The notes: generated by a model from the sequence alone, not told the origin. A DNA stretch of 16,632 bases from an uncultured Eubacteriales bacterium (GCA_934486455.1 CAKSPR010000039.1:1-16632), one strand, 5' to 3'; numbered from the stretch's first letter, positions 6,028 through 13,923 are shown. Program-made: numbers and translations.

Positions 6028-7019
6028 GCGGCGTTGTTTTGGCTGTTGATACCAGCAATTATACCACCTCGGCCGCTCTTTGCGGCGACGGACTTCGCAT
6101 AATAAAAACCGCCTCAAGGCTTTTGCCGGTAGAAAAAGGTCACCTTGGACTGCGGCAAAGCGAGGCGGTTTTTCATCATACAAGGGCTTTGCCGGAAATC
6201 GTTTCGACCGTGCTTTCCGAAAACGACCTTGCCGTTAAGGCAGTGGCCGTTTCAAAGCGCCCGAGGGACGGAGAAGACTCGTATATGCCCTGCTTTCTTG
6301 CGGGGAATTCGGTGGCCGAAAGCATCGGAGCGGCGCTTCATGTGCCGGTTTTCGGATTTTCGCACCAGGCGGGGCACATTGCGGCGGCTCTTTACGGAGC
6401 GGAAAGGCTCGACCTGTTAAAACAAAAATTCATCGCCTTTCATCTTTCGGGAGGAACGACCGAGGGCGTGCTCGTAACCCCCGATGAACAAAAGGTTTTT
6501 TGCATAAAGATTCTTTCAAAGACCCTTGACCTTAACGCGGGGCAGGCGGTCGACAGGGTGGGAGCCCTTTTGGGGCTTGACTTTCCCGCCGGAATAGAGC
6601 TTGAAAAGCTGGCAAAAACGGTAATCTGCGAAGAGAGGAAAGGACAAAACGGCTTACCCGACGGCGCCCTTGAAAAAAGCCTTAAAGGCGTCAAGCCCTG
6701 CTTAAAGGGAACGGACTGCTGCCTTTCGGGAGTTGTCAACCGCTGTGAAGGGCTGCTCGAAAAAGGCGGAAAAAGAGAGCATGCGGCTTATCTTTGCCTC
6801 GAATACATTGCAAAAACCCTCGACAAAATGACCGAAGCTCTTTTAAGTGAGACGGGGGATCTGCCGGTGGTTTATTCGGGAGGGGTCATGTCCAATCAAA
6901 TCATCAGGCAAAAGATAACCTCGAAATACGGAGACCGGGCTGTTTTTTCGCCTCCCGAATTTTCGCGGGATAATGCGGCGGGCACGGCGATTCTCGGAGG
7001 ATTCAAATATGGATTATAA
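6024..7019 (+). CDS. TsaD/Kae1-like (peptidase M22 family) protein, divergent paralogue
   Basis: A 331-residue ASKHA-fold protein alignable by eye with TsaD (Gcp/Kae1), the tRNA t6A transferase subunit, but divergent. Corresponding elements are DTSNYTTSAAL at 9-19 (TsaD has DTSCDET), HQAGH at 114-118 (TsaD HxEGH metal site), SGGTTEGVLV at 142-151 (SGGHT), a GQAVDRVGALLGL stretch at 173-185, SGGVMSN at 285-291 and SRDNAAGTA at 314-322. The likely metal ligands H114, H118 and D316 are kept, while the TsaD CDE signature and the Glu of HxEGH are not. It is therefore probably a paralogue, not the t6A enzyme; function unknown. Historic annotation would be O-sialoglycoprotein endopeptidase or peptidase M22. 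It overlaps nusB by 4 nt and xseA by 11 nt, in a region where some Firmicutes have folD. Confidence 0.85.
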   Translation: MSGVVLAVDTSNYTTSAALCGDGLRIIKTASRLLPVEKGHLGLRQSEAVFHHTRALPEIVSTVLSENDLAVKAVAVSKRPRDGEDSYMPCFLAGNSVAESIGAALHVPVFGFSHQAGHIAAALYGAERLDLLKQKFIAFHLSGGTTEGVLVTPDEQKVFCIKILSKTLDLNAGQAVDRVGALLGLDFPAGIELEKLAKTVICEERKGQNGLPDGALEKSLKGVKPCLKGTDCCLSGVVNRCEGLLEKGGKREHAAYLCLEYIAKTLDKMTEALLSETGDLPVVYSGGVMSNQIIRQKITSKYGDRAVFSPPEFSRDNAAGTAILGGFKYGL

Positions 7020-8211
7020 AAGACCGCCTGTCATGAGCGTTACCCAGCTCAACACATATGTCCGATGTATCCTTGAAGAGGATGTTGTGCTGAAAAGCGT
7101 TTTTGTGGCGGGGGAAATATCTAATTTTAAAAACCACTATAAAACGGGGCATTTTTATTTTACCCTGAAGGACGAAAACGCCGCCGTGAAGGCGGTTATG
7201 TTCAGAACCTATTCCTCCCGTCTGCGCTTTTCTCCCGAGGACGGAATGAGGGTCATATGCCGCGCAAGGGCGTCGGTTTTCGAGCGGGACGGAGCATATC
7301 AGCTTTATGTTGAGGATATGCAGCCCGACGGAGCGGGATCGCTGTCCCTTGCCTTTGAACAGCTTAAAAGGAAGCTTTTTGACGAGGGACTTTTCGACGA
7401 GAAGCACAAAAAGCCCATACCGAAATATCCCGAAAGCATTGCCGTCGTCACCTCTCCCACAGGCGCAGCCTTACAGGACATTTTAAACATTCTTTCCCGT
7501 CGCTGGCCGCTTGCCCGCGTGGTTATCGTACCGTCGGGGGTGCAGGGAAAGAGTGCCGAAAATCAGCTTGTCCTCGGTATAAAAAAGGCCGATACACTCG
7601 GAGTCGATACAATAATCATCGGCAGGGGAGGCGGATCGGCCGAGGATCTGTGGTGCTTTAACAGCGAAGCCCTCGCACGGGCGATATTCGATTGTAAAAC
7701 CCCCGTCATTTCGGGCGTCGGCCACGAGACCGATTTCACCATATGCGATTTTGCGGCTGATTTAAGAGCCCCCACCCCCTCCGCCGCCGCCGAAAACGCC
7801 TGCCCCGAAAGCCTTATGACTGCGGGAATCGTAAAAGGATTTGGGCAGCGGCTGAAAGAGGGCCTTTGTTCCTCCCTGAGAGAACGGGAGAAGGCTCTCG
7901 AAAGGCTCGAAGGCTCACCGTTTTTAAAAGATCCAAAAAGAATTTTCGAGCAAAAGGAAATGTGCTTTGATGCCCTTTCCGACCGATTGTCGTCGGCGGG
8001 AAAACTCTTTTTGACCGAAAAAACGGGGAGCTTCGACCGCCTTTGCACAAAGCTAAATGCCTTCTCACCTCTTGCGGTGCTTTCCCGCGGGTATTCCATT
8101 GCCACCGTGAACGGAAAAACGGTCAAAAATGTCGCCAAGCTTAAAAAAGCCGGGAATTTTGACCTGCGCCTGAGCGACGGAACGGTAAACTGCAAGGTCA
8201 ACGACTGCTGA
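7009..8211 (+). CDS. xseA: Exodeoxyribonuclease VII large subunit
   Basis: A 400-residue catalytic subunit of exonuclease VII, which degrades single-stranded DNA from both ends and is active only with several XseB subunits. An N-terminal OB fold spans about residues 8-105 (MSVTQLNTYVR, then VFVAGEISNFK and GHFYFTLKDE). The catalytic domain follows with VVTSPTGAALQDI at 146-158, GRGGGSAEDLW at 205-215 and the highly conserved ISGVGHETDFTICDFAADLRAPTPSAAAE at 234-262. A coiled region and the C-terminal SRGYSI (359-364) complete the family pattern. The frame is open 12 codons upstream, but GGAGG at 6996-7000, eight bases before ATG 7009, and the family alignment set this start. It overlaps the previous gene by 11 nt. 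Confidence 0.97.
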   Translation: MDYKRPPVMSVTQLNTYVRCILEEDVVLKSVFVAGEISNFKNHYKTGHFYFTLKDENAAVKAVMFRTYSSRLRFSPEDGMRVICRARASVFERDGAYQLYVEDMQPDGAGSLSLAFEQLKRKLFDEGLFDEKHKKPIPKYPESIAVVTSPTGAALQDILNILSRRWPLARVVIVPSGVQGKSAENQLVLGIKKADTLGVDTIIIGRGGGSAEDLWCFNSEALARAIFDCKTPVISGVGHETDFTICDFAADLRAPTPSAAAENACPESLMTAGIVKGFGQRLKEGLCSSLREREKALERLEGSPFLKDPKRIFEQKEMCFDALSDRLSSAGKLFLTEKTGSFDRLCTKLNAFSPLAVLSRGYSIATVNGKTVKNVAKLKKAGNFDLRLSDGTVNCKVNDC

Positions 8212-8276
8212 AAGACCGACGATCAGCCGGGACTCAATCAACATTAAACTGCCGAACAGCCGAAAGGAAGAGCAAA

Positions 8277-8630
8277 ATGAACGACGATAAAACTCTTAAC
8301 ACCATCGACGCGTTAAACGAGCTGAGCCGCGAGTTAAAGGAAGAGGATACATCTATGCCGACCGGGCAGGCAGGTGACAGCTCAAAAGACGGAAAAACGA
8401 ATAAAAAAGCCAAAACCGAAAAAGCCGCCGATACCGACAACATCACCTTTGACAAGGCTATTTCAAGACTCGAGCAGATTGTGGCAAGGCTTGAAAGCGG
8501 AAAGGAGACTCTCGAACGCTCCATCGAGCTTTTCGAGGAGGGCTCGGCGCTCACAAGACTTTGCGAACAGCGCCTTAAAACGGCCAGGCAAAAGGTTGAA
8601 ATACTTTGTAAGGAGCAGGAAGATGAATAA
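8277..8630 (+). CDS. xseB: Exodeoxyribonuclease VII small subunit with N-terminal extension
   Basis: A 117-residue protein whose C-terminal half is a standard XseB: ITFDKAISRLEQIVARLESG (56-75), LERSIELFEEG (79-89) and LCEQRLKTARQKVEIL (95-110), forming the helical hairpin that binds XseA. XseB proteins are usually about 60-80 residues. Here about 55 extra residues precede the core: a short amphipathic segment (residues 6-22) and a Lys/Asp/Ser-rich, probably disordered linker. The extension is credible because AAAGGAAGAG lies at normal distance before this ATG and the frame stays open, with an internal ATG at residue 27 lacking an obvious binding site. It follows xseA by 65 bp and overlaps ispA by 8 nt. 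Confidence 0.93.
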   Translation: MNDDKTLNTIDALNELSRELKEEDTSMPTGQAGDSSKDGKTNKKAKTEKAADTDNITFDKAISRLEQIVARLESGKETLERSIELFEEGSALTRLCEQRLKTARQKVEILCKEQEDE

Positions 8631-9519
8631 TACCGAGGTTAAATCAATACTTAATACATATGCGCAAAATGCCGAAAACGGGCTTTGCGAATACCTTAAA
8701 GAAAGCAGAGAGGACTATAAGGTTCTTATCGACGCCATGAGATATTCTTTGCTCGGCGGCGGAAAAAGAATAAGAGCCGCCCTTTGTCAGGAATTCTGCC
8801 GCATTTGCGGAAAGGATGAAAAAATCGCTCTGCCCTTTGCATGCGCGGTGGAAATGGTGCATGCCTATTCCCTGATACACGACGACCTGCCCTGCATGGA
8901 TAACGACGACATGAGAAGAGGAAAACCCTCATGCCATGTAGCCTTTACCGAGGATACGGCTCTGCTTGCGGGAGACGCCCTTCAGACCCTTGCTTTTGAG
9001 ACGGCTCTTTCGGCCGACAGCGACGGGATTTCTCCGAAAAACATTATAAAAGCCGCTTCTCAGCTTGCAAAGGGCGCGGGGTGCAACGGCATGTGCGCCG
9101 GACAGGTGCTTGACCTTTTATCTGAAAAAATCCCCGCCGACGAGCAAAGACTTCGCGAAATACAAAGCCACAAAACGGGCGATCTTATCATAACAGCCTC
9201 CCTTATGGGGTGCTTTGCCGCCGACGCAAACGAACAGCAGATCTCGGCCGCAACAACCTATGCCGACTGCATCGGCGCCGCCTTTCAGATGGTGGACGAT
9301 GTGCTTGACGTAACCTCCACCGAGGAGGAGCTGGGCAAGCCCATAGGCAGCGACGAGCAAAACAATAAAACCACCTATGTTACCCTTTTCGGGGTGGAAG
9401 GAACCATGGAAAAGGCCAAGGCTCTCACCGAAAAGGCCAAGACGGCAGTTGAAATATTCGGCGAAAACGGAGAATTTTTAAAACAGCTTGCCGATTATCT
9501 GCTTTATCGGAAGAACTGA
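8623..9519 (+). CDS. ispA: Farnesyl diphosphate synthase (short-chain polyprenyl synthetase)
   Basis: A 298-residue all-helical prenyltransferase that condenses isopentenyl diphosphate with dimethylallyl/geranyl diphosphate to give C15 farnesyl diphosphate for undecaprenyl and quinone lipids. The first aspartate-rich motif DDLPCMD (D87, D88, D93) is of the DDx4D bacterial FPP-synthase type. The second is DDVLD (225-229). GGGKRIRAAL at 45-54 carries the IPP-binding Lys/Arg. Chain-length specificity (geranyl, farnesyl, geranylgeranyl) cannot be fixed from sequence alone. The start is ATG 8623: AAGGAG lies about eight bases before it and family sequence begins there, although the frame is open much further upstream through xseB. 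It sits in the common Firmicute order xseB-ispA-dxs. Confidence 0.95.
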   Translation: MNNTEVKSILNTYAQNAENGLCEYLKESREDYKVLIDAMRYSLLGGGKRIRAALCQEFCRICGKDEKIALPFACAVEMVHAYSLIHDDLPCMDNDDMRRGKPSCHVAFTEDTALLAGDALQTLAFETALSADSDGISPKNIIKAASQLAKGAGCNGMCAGQVLDLLSEKIPADEQRLREIQSHKTGDLIITASLMGCFAADANEQQISAATTYADCIGAAFQMVDDVLDVTSTEEELGKPIGSDEQNNKTTYVTLFGVEGTMEKAKALTEKAKTAVEIFGENGEFLKQLADYLLYRKN

Positions 9520-9618
9520 GCATAATTTTTTGCAAAAATGTATAAAAAGTGAATATTGGGTATTTATTTTTCACGGTATATGTGATAAACTGATAAATAT
9601 ACATGAATAATTTAAAAG

Positions 9619-9728
9619 ATGTGCCGTCCCACAGGAGAGAAAAACGCATATAAAAACAGCGTAACGGAGCAATGGGCAAGGGAATAAAGAGCTTTTGCAC
9701 AAAGACTTTATGCATTCGGACGGTATAT
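9619..9728 (+). ncRNA. Candidate structured 5' leader of dxs
   Basis: ATGTGCCGTCC (9619-9629) pairs with GGACGGTATAT (9718-9728) over 11 pairs, two of them G-U that form only in plus-strand RNA. Enclosed are a small ACGC/GCGT hairpin (about 9644-9662) and a hairpin built from ATAAAG/CTTTAT with an inner CTTT/AAAG stem and loop TGCAC (about 9684-9710). The structure ends 39 bases before the dxs ATG. I cannot match it to a named riboswitch class; no TPP-box sequence is evident. Confidence 0.45.
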
Positions 9729-9767
9729 ACATTATACAGACAATACGATACAGTTAGGGGAGAAACA

Positions 9768-11729
9768 ATGTTAGAGAGTATAAAGTCTCCCGATGACATA
9801 AAAAGCCTTGATAAAAAAGAGATTGAAAGTCTTTGCCGCGAGATAAGGGAAAAGCTCATAACCACCGTTTCCAAAAACGGCGGCCACCTTGCTTCAAACC
9901 TCGGAACGGTCGAGCTTACCGTGGCGCTTCACAGAAAATTCAATTCGCCGAAGGATAAGCTTATTTTCGATGTGGGACACCAGTGCTACACCCACAAGCT
10001 TTTGACCGGCAGATTTGACGATTTCGACACCATTCGGAAGGACGGCGGTCTTTCGGGATTTTTGCGGCCGGAAGAAAGCGAGCACGATATTTTTGTTTCG
10101 GGACACAGCAGCACCTCCATTTCCGCGGCCTTGGGAATCGCCCAAAGCAATGCACTTTCGGGGAAAACCGACTATACGGTTGCGATAATCGGGGACGGCG
10201 CCTTGACGGGAGGTCTTTCCTTTGAAGGACTTAACAACGCCGGAAAGACCAAAACACGGCTTATAGTGGTGCTTAACGACAACAAAATGTCCATTTCAAA
10301 AAATGTCGGCGCCCTGCCGAGACATCTGGCGGTAATTCGTTCCCACCCGTCCTATTTTAATTTAAAAACCAAGGTCGAAAAGGTGCTCGGCTATATTCCT
10401 CTTGTCGGAAAGCCCATGACCGAGGTCATCAGACGGGTAAAAAAAGGAATAAAAAATCTTTTTTACAACAGTACAATCTTCGAGGATATGGGCTTCGCAT
10501 ACATGGGGCCTGTTGACGGCCACGACATCGAAACCCTTGAGGATTGCTTTGAAATTGCCAAGCGCATGAAGCGCCCCGCGCTTATACATATCTGCACGGT
10601 CAAGGGCAAGGGCTATTCCTTCGCCGAAAAATCTCCCGCCGACTTTCACGGAGTATCCTCGGGAATGGACATAAATACGGGAGAATGCGATCCCTCGGGC
10701 AAGAGCTTCTCGGGGGCTTTCGGTAAAAAGCTTTGCGAGCTTGCAAACAACAATCACAAAATATGCGCCGTTACCGCCGCTATGACCGACGGAACGGGGC
10801 TTTCGGAATTTTCAAAAAAATTTCCCGAAAGATTTTTCGATGTGGGAATTGCCGAACAGCATGCACTTACATTTGCTTCGGGACTTGCAAAGGGCGGGTA
10901 CATTCCCGTCGTGGCTTTATATTCGGCCTTTTTACAGCGGGGATTCGACCAGCTTGTGCACGACATTGCGGCACAGGATTTGAAGATAATTCTGTGCGTC
11001 GATCGTGCGGGAATAGTCGGCGAGGACGGGGAAATGCACCACGGACTTTTTGATGTGGCTTTTCTTTCGACATTGCCCGAGGCGGTGATATATTCGCCGA
11101 AAAATTTCGCTGAGCTTGAAAACGACCTTGAAAATGCGGTAAACGGTCAAAACAGATTGTATGTTATACGCTATCCGAGAGGCGGGGAAGTCCTTCCCGC
11201 AAGGGATGCGCCGCAGGATTTCGAAACCTTTTGCGGAAGGGACAGGTCGACCCTTGCGGTGTCCTTCGGCCGCGTGGGGGAAAATGTTCTCGAAGCGGCA
11301 AGGGAGCTTGACATTTGCGGACTGAGCTTTAATAAAATCAAACCCGTTTCCAAAGAGGCAGAGGATTTTTGTCTCACCTTTGATAAAATATATTTCTTCG
11401 AAGAGGGCATTAAAAACGGCGGCTTTTGCCAAAGCCTTTTAAGCAGTCTTTGCCAAAGGGGATTTAAGGGCGATGCGGTCATAACCGCGCCGGAGGATTT
11501 TGTGGCTCACGGATCGACCGATCGACTGCTTTCCCGACTTTGCCTCGATAAACAGGCAATTATAAACACCGTGGCGGGCAAGAAACGGCATAAAAAGCGC
11601 GGTCAAAAGATAAAAGACGACGGTAAGAACGGCATCGGCAAAGAAAAGGCCGAAGAAAAAAACGCCGAAAAAGGCAATGCCGAAGAAGCGGCGTTTACTG
11701 CAAAAGAACAGCATCGGGTGATAAAATGA
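9768..11729 (+). CDS. dxs: 1-deoxy-D-xylulose-5-phosphate synthase
   Basis: A 653-residue thiamine-diphosphate enzyme that condenses pyruvate and glyceraldehyde 3-phosphate into DXP, the first step of the MEP isoprenoid pathway feeding ispA. N-terminal domain: FDVGHQCYTHKLLTGR (67-82), SGHSSTSISAALG (111-123), the TPP motif from GDG 142-144 to LNDNKMS (169-175), and GPVDGHD at 247-253. Middle domain: FDVGIAEQHA at 357-366 with catalytic E363, then DRAGIVGEDGEMHHG at 412-426. Transketolase C domain: EEGIKNGGF at 545-553. Residues about 605-653 are an extra Lys/Glu/Ala-rich tail absent from typical 600-635-residue enzymes. The start at 9768 is chosen because AGGGGAG is well spaced and the family N-terminus begins there; the open frame extends 32 codons further. 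Its stop overlaps the tlyA start (ATGA). Confidence 0.96.
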   Translation: MLESIKSPDDIKSLDKKEIESLCREIREKLITTVSKNGGHLASNLGTVELTVALHRKFNSPKDKLIFDVGHQCYTHKLLTGRFDDFDTIRKDGGLSGFLRPEESEHDIFVSGHSSTSISAALGIAQSNALSGKTDYTVAIIGDGALTGGLSFEGLNNAGKTKTRLIVVLNDNKMSISKNVGALPRHLAVIRSHPSYFNLKTKVEKVLGYIPLVGKPMTEVIRRVKKGIKNLFYNSTIFEDMGFAYMGPVDGHDIETLEDCFEIAKRMKRPALIHICTVKGKGYSFAEKSPADFHGVSSGMDINTGECDPSGKSFSGAFGKKLCELANNNHKICAVTAAMTDGTGLSEFSKKFPERFFDVGIAEQHALTFASGLAKGGYIPVVALYSAFLQRGFDQLVHDIAAQDLKIILCVDRAGIVGEDGEMHHGLFDVAFLSTLPEAVIYSPKNFAELENDLENAVNGQNRLYVIRYPRGGEVLPARDAPQDFETFCGRDRSTLAVSFGRVGENVLEAARELDICGLSFNKIKPVSKEAEDFCLTFDKIYFFEEGIKNGGFCQSLLSSLCQRGFKGDAVITAPEDFVAHGSTDRLLSRLCLDKQAIINTVAGKKRHKKRGQKIKDDGKNGIGKEKAEEKNAEKGNAEEAAFTAKEQHRVIK

Positions 11730-12538
11730 GTGAAAAAATAAGGCTTGACGCATACCTTACCGAGCACGGCTTTTTCGAAAGCCGGGAAAAGGCCAAGGCG
11801 GTTATAATGTCGGGCTGTGTTTTTGTTAATAATCAAAAATGCGACAAGGCGGGAACGACCCTAAAGCCCGACGATAAGGTGGAGGTCAGAGGCGGCGAAA
11901 TGCCATTTGTCAGCCGCGGAGGATACAAGCTTGATAAGGCGGTAAGGTCTTTCGATCTTGATCTATCGGGCAAAATCTGTATCGACATAGGCGCCTCAAC
12001 CGGCGGCTTTACCGACTGTATGCTCCAAAACGGGGCGAAAAAAGTGTATGCCGTCGATGTGGGGTACGGTCAGCTCGACTGGAAGCTGAGAAACGACGAT
12101 AGGGTGGTAAACCTCGAACGCTGCAATTTCAGATATGTTACCGACGGGCAAATTCCCGAAAAGGCGGATTTTGCCTCGGCCGATGTGGCCTTTATTTCCC
12201 TTAAACTTATTCTTCCGCCCCTGCGCCCGCTCCTTTCGGAAAAGGGCGAAGCGGTGTGCCTTATAAAGCCCCAGTTTGAAGCGGGCAGAGACAAGGTGGG
12301 CAAAAAAGGCGTTGTCAGAGAGCTTTCGACCCACATCGAGGTGCTGGAAAACACCGTCGGCTTTATGCTCGACAGCGGTTTTTCGGTTTTGCGTCTCGAC
12401 TATTCGCCCATAAAGGGACCTCAGGGAAATATCGAATACCTTGCGTACATCAAAAAAAGCGATAATCCCGAAAACCTTTCGGGCATAAGCTTCAGTGAAC
12501 TTGCAAAAACTTCCCACGAGTCTTTAGATAAAGAATAG
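11726..12538 (+). CDS. tlyA: TlyA family rRNA 2'-O-methyltransferase (hemolysin A-like)
   Basis: A 270-residue protein with an N-terminal S4 RNA-binding domain (about 4-60, RLDAYLTEHGFFESREKAK) and a C-terminal FtsJ-like SAM methyltransferase domain. Visible motifs are SRGGYKL at 63-69, the SAM-binding DIGASTGGFTD at 87-97, DVAFISL at 153-159, the catalytic lysine K181 in IKPQFEAG and E237 in GNIEYL. Together these give the K-D-K-E tetrad of 2'-O-ribose methyltransferases. Mycobacterial TlyA methylates 16S and 23S rRNA; clostridial homologues (also called YqxC) have been less studied and were once named hemolysins. GGTGAT at 11717-11722 supports the start, which overlaps dxs by 4 nt. Confidence 0.93.
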   Translation: MSEKIRLDAYLTEHGFFESREKAKAVIMSGCVFVNNQKCDKAGTTLKPDDKVEVRGGEMPFVSRGGYKLDKAVRSFDLDLSGKICIDIGASTGGFTDCMLQNGAKKVYAVDVGYGQLDWKLRNDDRVVNLERCNFRYVTDGQIPEKADFASADVAFISLKLILPPLRPLLSEKGEAVCLIKPQFEAGRDKVGKKGVVRELSTHIEVLENTVGFMLDSGFSVLRLDYSPIKGPQGNIEYLAYIKKSDNPENLSGISFSELAKTSHESLDKE

Positions 12539-12549
12539 AGGTAATCTGC

Positions 12550-13347
12550 ATGAAGGCTGCAATAACCGTAAAAAAGCTCAGCCGCACGGCCGATCGTTGC
12601 GCCGAGCTTGTTAAGGCCGAGCTCATAAAAAACGGCATAGAGCCCATTCCTTCCGAAAACATCAAGGACGCCGATTTTTCAATCGTTGTGGGCGGCGACG
12701 GAACCATAATCCATGCCGCGAAAAAGGCCGCGCTTTACTCTAAACCCGTGCTTGGGATAAATTCCGGACGGGTGGGATTTATGGCGGGCGTGGAAAACGG
12801 CGAATACGGTATTCTCTCTCGGCTTAAAACCGGCGAATTTGAAATAGAGGACAGAATGCTTCTCTCGGTGGTATGCGAGCGGGGCGACAAGGTTATTAAG
12901 ACCTATTCCTTAAACGAGGCGGTCGTAAGCCGCGGCGGCCTTGCCAGAATAACCGACATCAATGTTCAGATCGGCGGTATCTCAACCATCGATTATGCGG
13001 CCGACGGCCTGATTTTCGCCACCCCCACGGGCTCGACGGCCTATTCTCTTTCGGCGGGAGGTCCCGTTCTCGACCCCTCTATTGAAGGCATTGTGATGAC
13101 GCCTATTTGCCCCCATTCCTTCAATTCCCGTTCGGTGGTATTTTCTCCCGACGAAAAATTCACGGTCACGGCCAGGGTCAGAAGCGAGGGGGATGTTTTT
13201 GCCTGTGTGGACGGCGAAAATCCCATAAACATTACCGACGGAGTGGTATACATCCAAAAGGCCGAGGACATATGCGTTAAGCTTGTCAGAATCAAAAACG
13301 AGCCTTTTTACGAAAATTTCAAGAATAAGCTTATACTTAACAAATAG
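12550..13347 (+). CDS. nadK: NAD kinase
   Basis: A 265-residue cytosolic enzyme that phosphorylates NAD to NADP. It carries the family GGDGT motif at 48-52, the NE pair at 122-123 and the conserved second motif from D152 through TPTGSTAYSLSAGGP (158-172). Length fits compact Firmicute NAD kinases. A GAGGTAAT site seven to eight bases before ATG 12550 supports the start. It follows tlyA by 11 bp and precedes argR by 13 bp, the usual Firmicute arrangement. Confidence 0.96.
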   Translation: MKAAITVKKLSRTADRCAELVKAELIKNGIEPIPSENIKDADFSIVVGGDGTIIHAAKKAALYSKPVLGINSGRVGFMAGVENGEYGILSRLKTGEFEIEDRMLLSVVCERGDKVIKTYSLNEAVVSRGGLARITDINVQIGGISTIDYAADGLIFATPTGSTAYSLSAGGPVLDPSIEGIVMTPICPHSFNSRSVVFSPDEKFTVTARVRSEGDVFACVDGENPINITDGVVYIQKAEDICVKLVRIKNEPFYENFKNKLILNK

Positions 13348-13360
13348 GAGATAAAAAGAA

Positions 13361-13810
13361 ATGAAAAAGAACCGTCACGAAAAAATAAGAGAGCTTATAA
13401 ACGATAATGTTATCGAGACTCAGGACGAGCTGCTCCGTCTGCTGAGAAAGGACGGATTTGATGTAACTCAGGCAACCGTTTCACGCGATATAAAGCAGTT
13501 AAGGGTCATTAAGGCGCTGGATTCAAACGAGGTTTACCGTTATATGATTCCCAAAGGGGAGAGCATTTCTTTAAAGGCAAACTATACCGATGTTTTTAAA
13601 TCCGCGGTCATAAAGGTAGACTATGCCCTTAACGATGTAGTTATAAAATGCCACGCCGGTATGGCCAATGCCGCCTGCATGGCTCTTGATCTTATGGATC
13701 ATTCCTCGGTGGTGGGCACTGTTGCGGGAGATGATACCATTCTTATAATTGCCCGCACAGAGGACGAGGCGGCCGAGCTTTGCAGAGAGCTTAAAGATAA
13801 TCTTAAGTGA
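13361..13810 (+). CDS. argR: Arginine repressor ArgR/AhrC
   Basis: A 149-residue transcriptional regulator. The N-terminal winged helix contains DVTQATVSRDIKQLRVIK at 34-51, the recognition helix of this family. The C-terminal domain has the conserved GTVAGDDT at 119-126, which binds L-arginine and builds the hexamer. It is expected to repress arginine biosynthesis and activate catabolism when arginine is plentiful. AGGAG at 13346-13350 overlaps the nadK stop and sits about ten bases before ATG. In Firmicutes the gene is commonly between nadK/tlyA and recN, as here; no arginine genes are adjacent. Confidence 0.96.
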   Translation: MKKNRHEKIRELINDNVIETQDELLRLLRKDGFDVTQATVSRDIKQLRVIKALDSNEVYRYMIPKGESISLKANYTDVFKSAVIKVDYALNDVVIKCHAGMANAACMALDLMDHSSVVGTVAGDDTILIIARTEDEAAELCRELKDNLK

Positions 13811-13833
13811 TAAATCCGCAGCGCACGCCTTGC

Positions 13834-13886
13834 AAACCGATTGCTCGGACGGTTTAAAATTCCGATCTGTCGGTCGACCGTTTTTT
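13834..13886 (+). terminator. Possible terminator / paired hairpins after argR
   Basis: Two similar mini-hairpins, CCGA-N4-TCGG, lie at 13837-13848 and 13862-13873. ACGGT (13849-13853) can pair with ACCGT (13877-13881), which runs into six T residues (13881-13886), a terminator-like end. The alternative AAACCG/CGGTTT pairing (13834-13839 with 13850-13855) would use the same left arm, so the two folds exclude each other. Termination strength is uncertain. Confidence 0.4.
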
Positions 13887-13896
13887 CTTTGCGGGA

Positions 13897-13923
13897 AAGG
13901 CGGTCCGTTAGCTTAAGGCGGTC
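13897..13923. repeat. Direct repeat AAGGCGGTC x2 upstream of recN
   Basis: Two identical 9-bp copies, 13897-13905 and 13915-13923, have an 18-bp period between the argR terminator candidate and recN. Short direct repeats in this position may be a regulator site, but I do not recognise the motif. Confidence 0.4.

Noticed and set aside
9520..9618. Promoter for dxs in the AT-rich stretch after ispA
   Set aside because: Several partial boxes (TTGGGT, TTTTCA, GATAAA) are present, but none forms a convincing pair at proper spacing, so no site is called.
9672..9767. A 32-codon in-frame N-terminal extension of dxs
   Set aside because: The extension has no DXS similarity, overlaps the structured leader, and the downstream ATG has the better-spaced binding site and the family N-terminus.
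11439..11836. Hydrophobic minus-strand frames opposite the dxs tail, resembling a small membrane protein
   Set aside because: Phe/Leu-rich sequence is the reverse complement of the Lys/Glu-rich dxs tail; no start signal of note.
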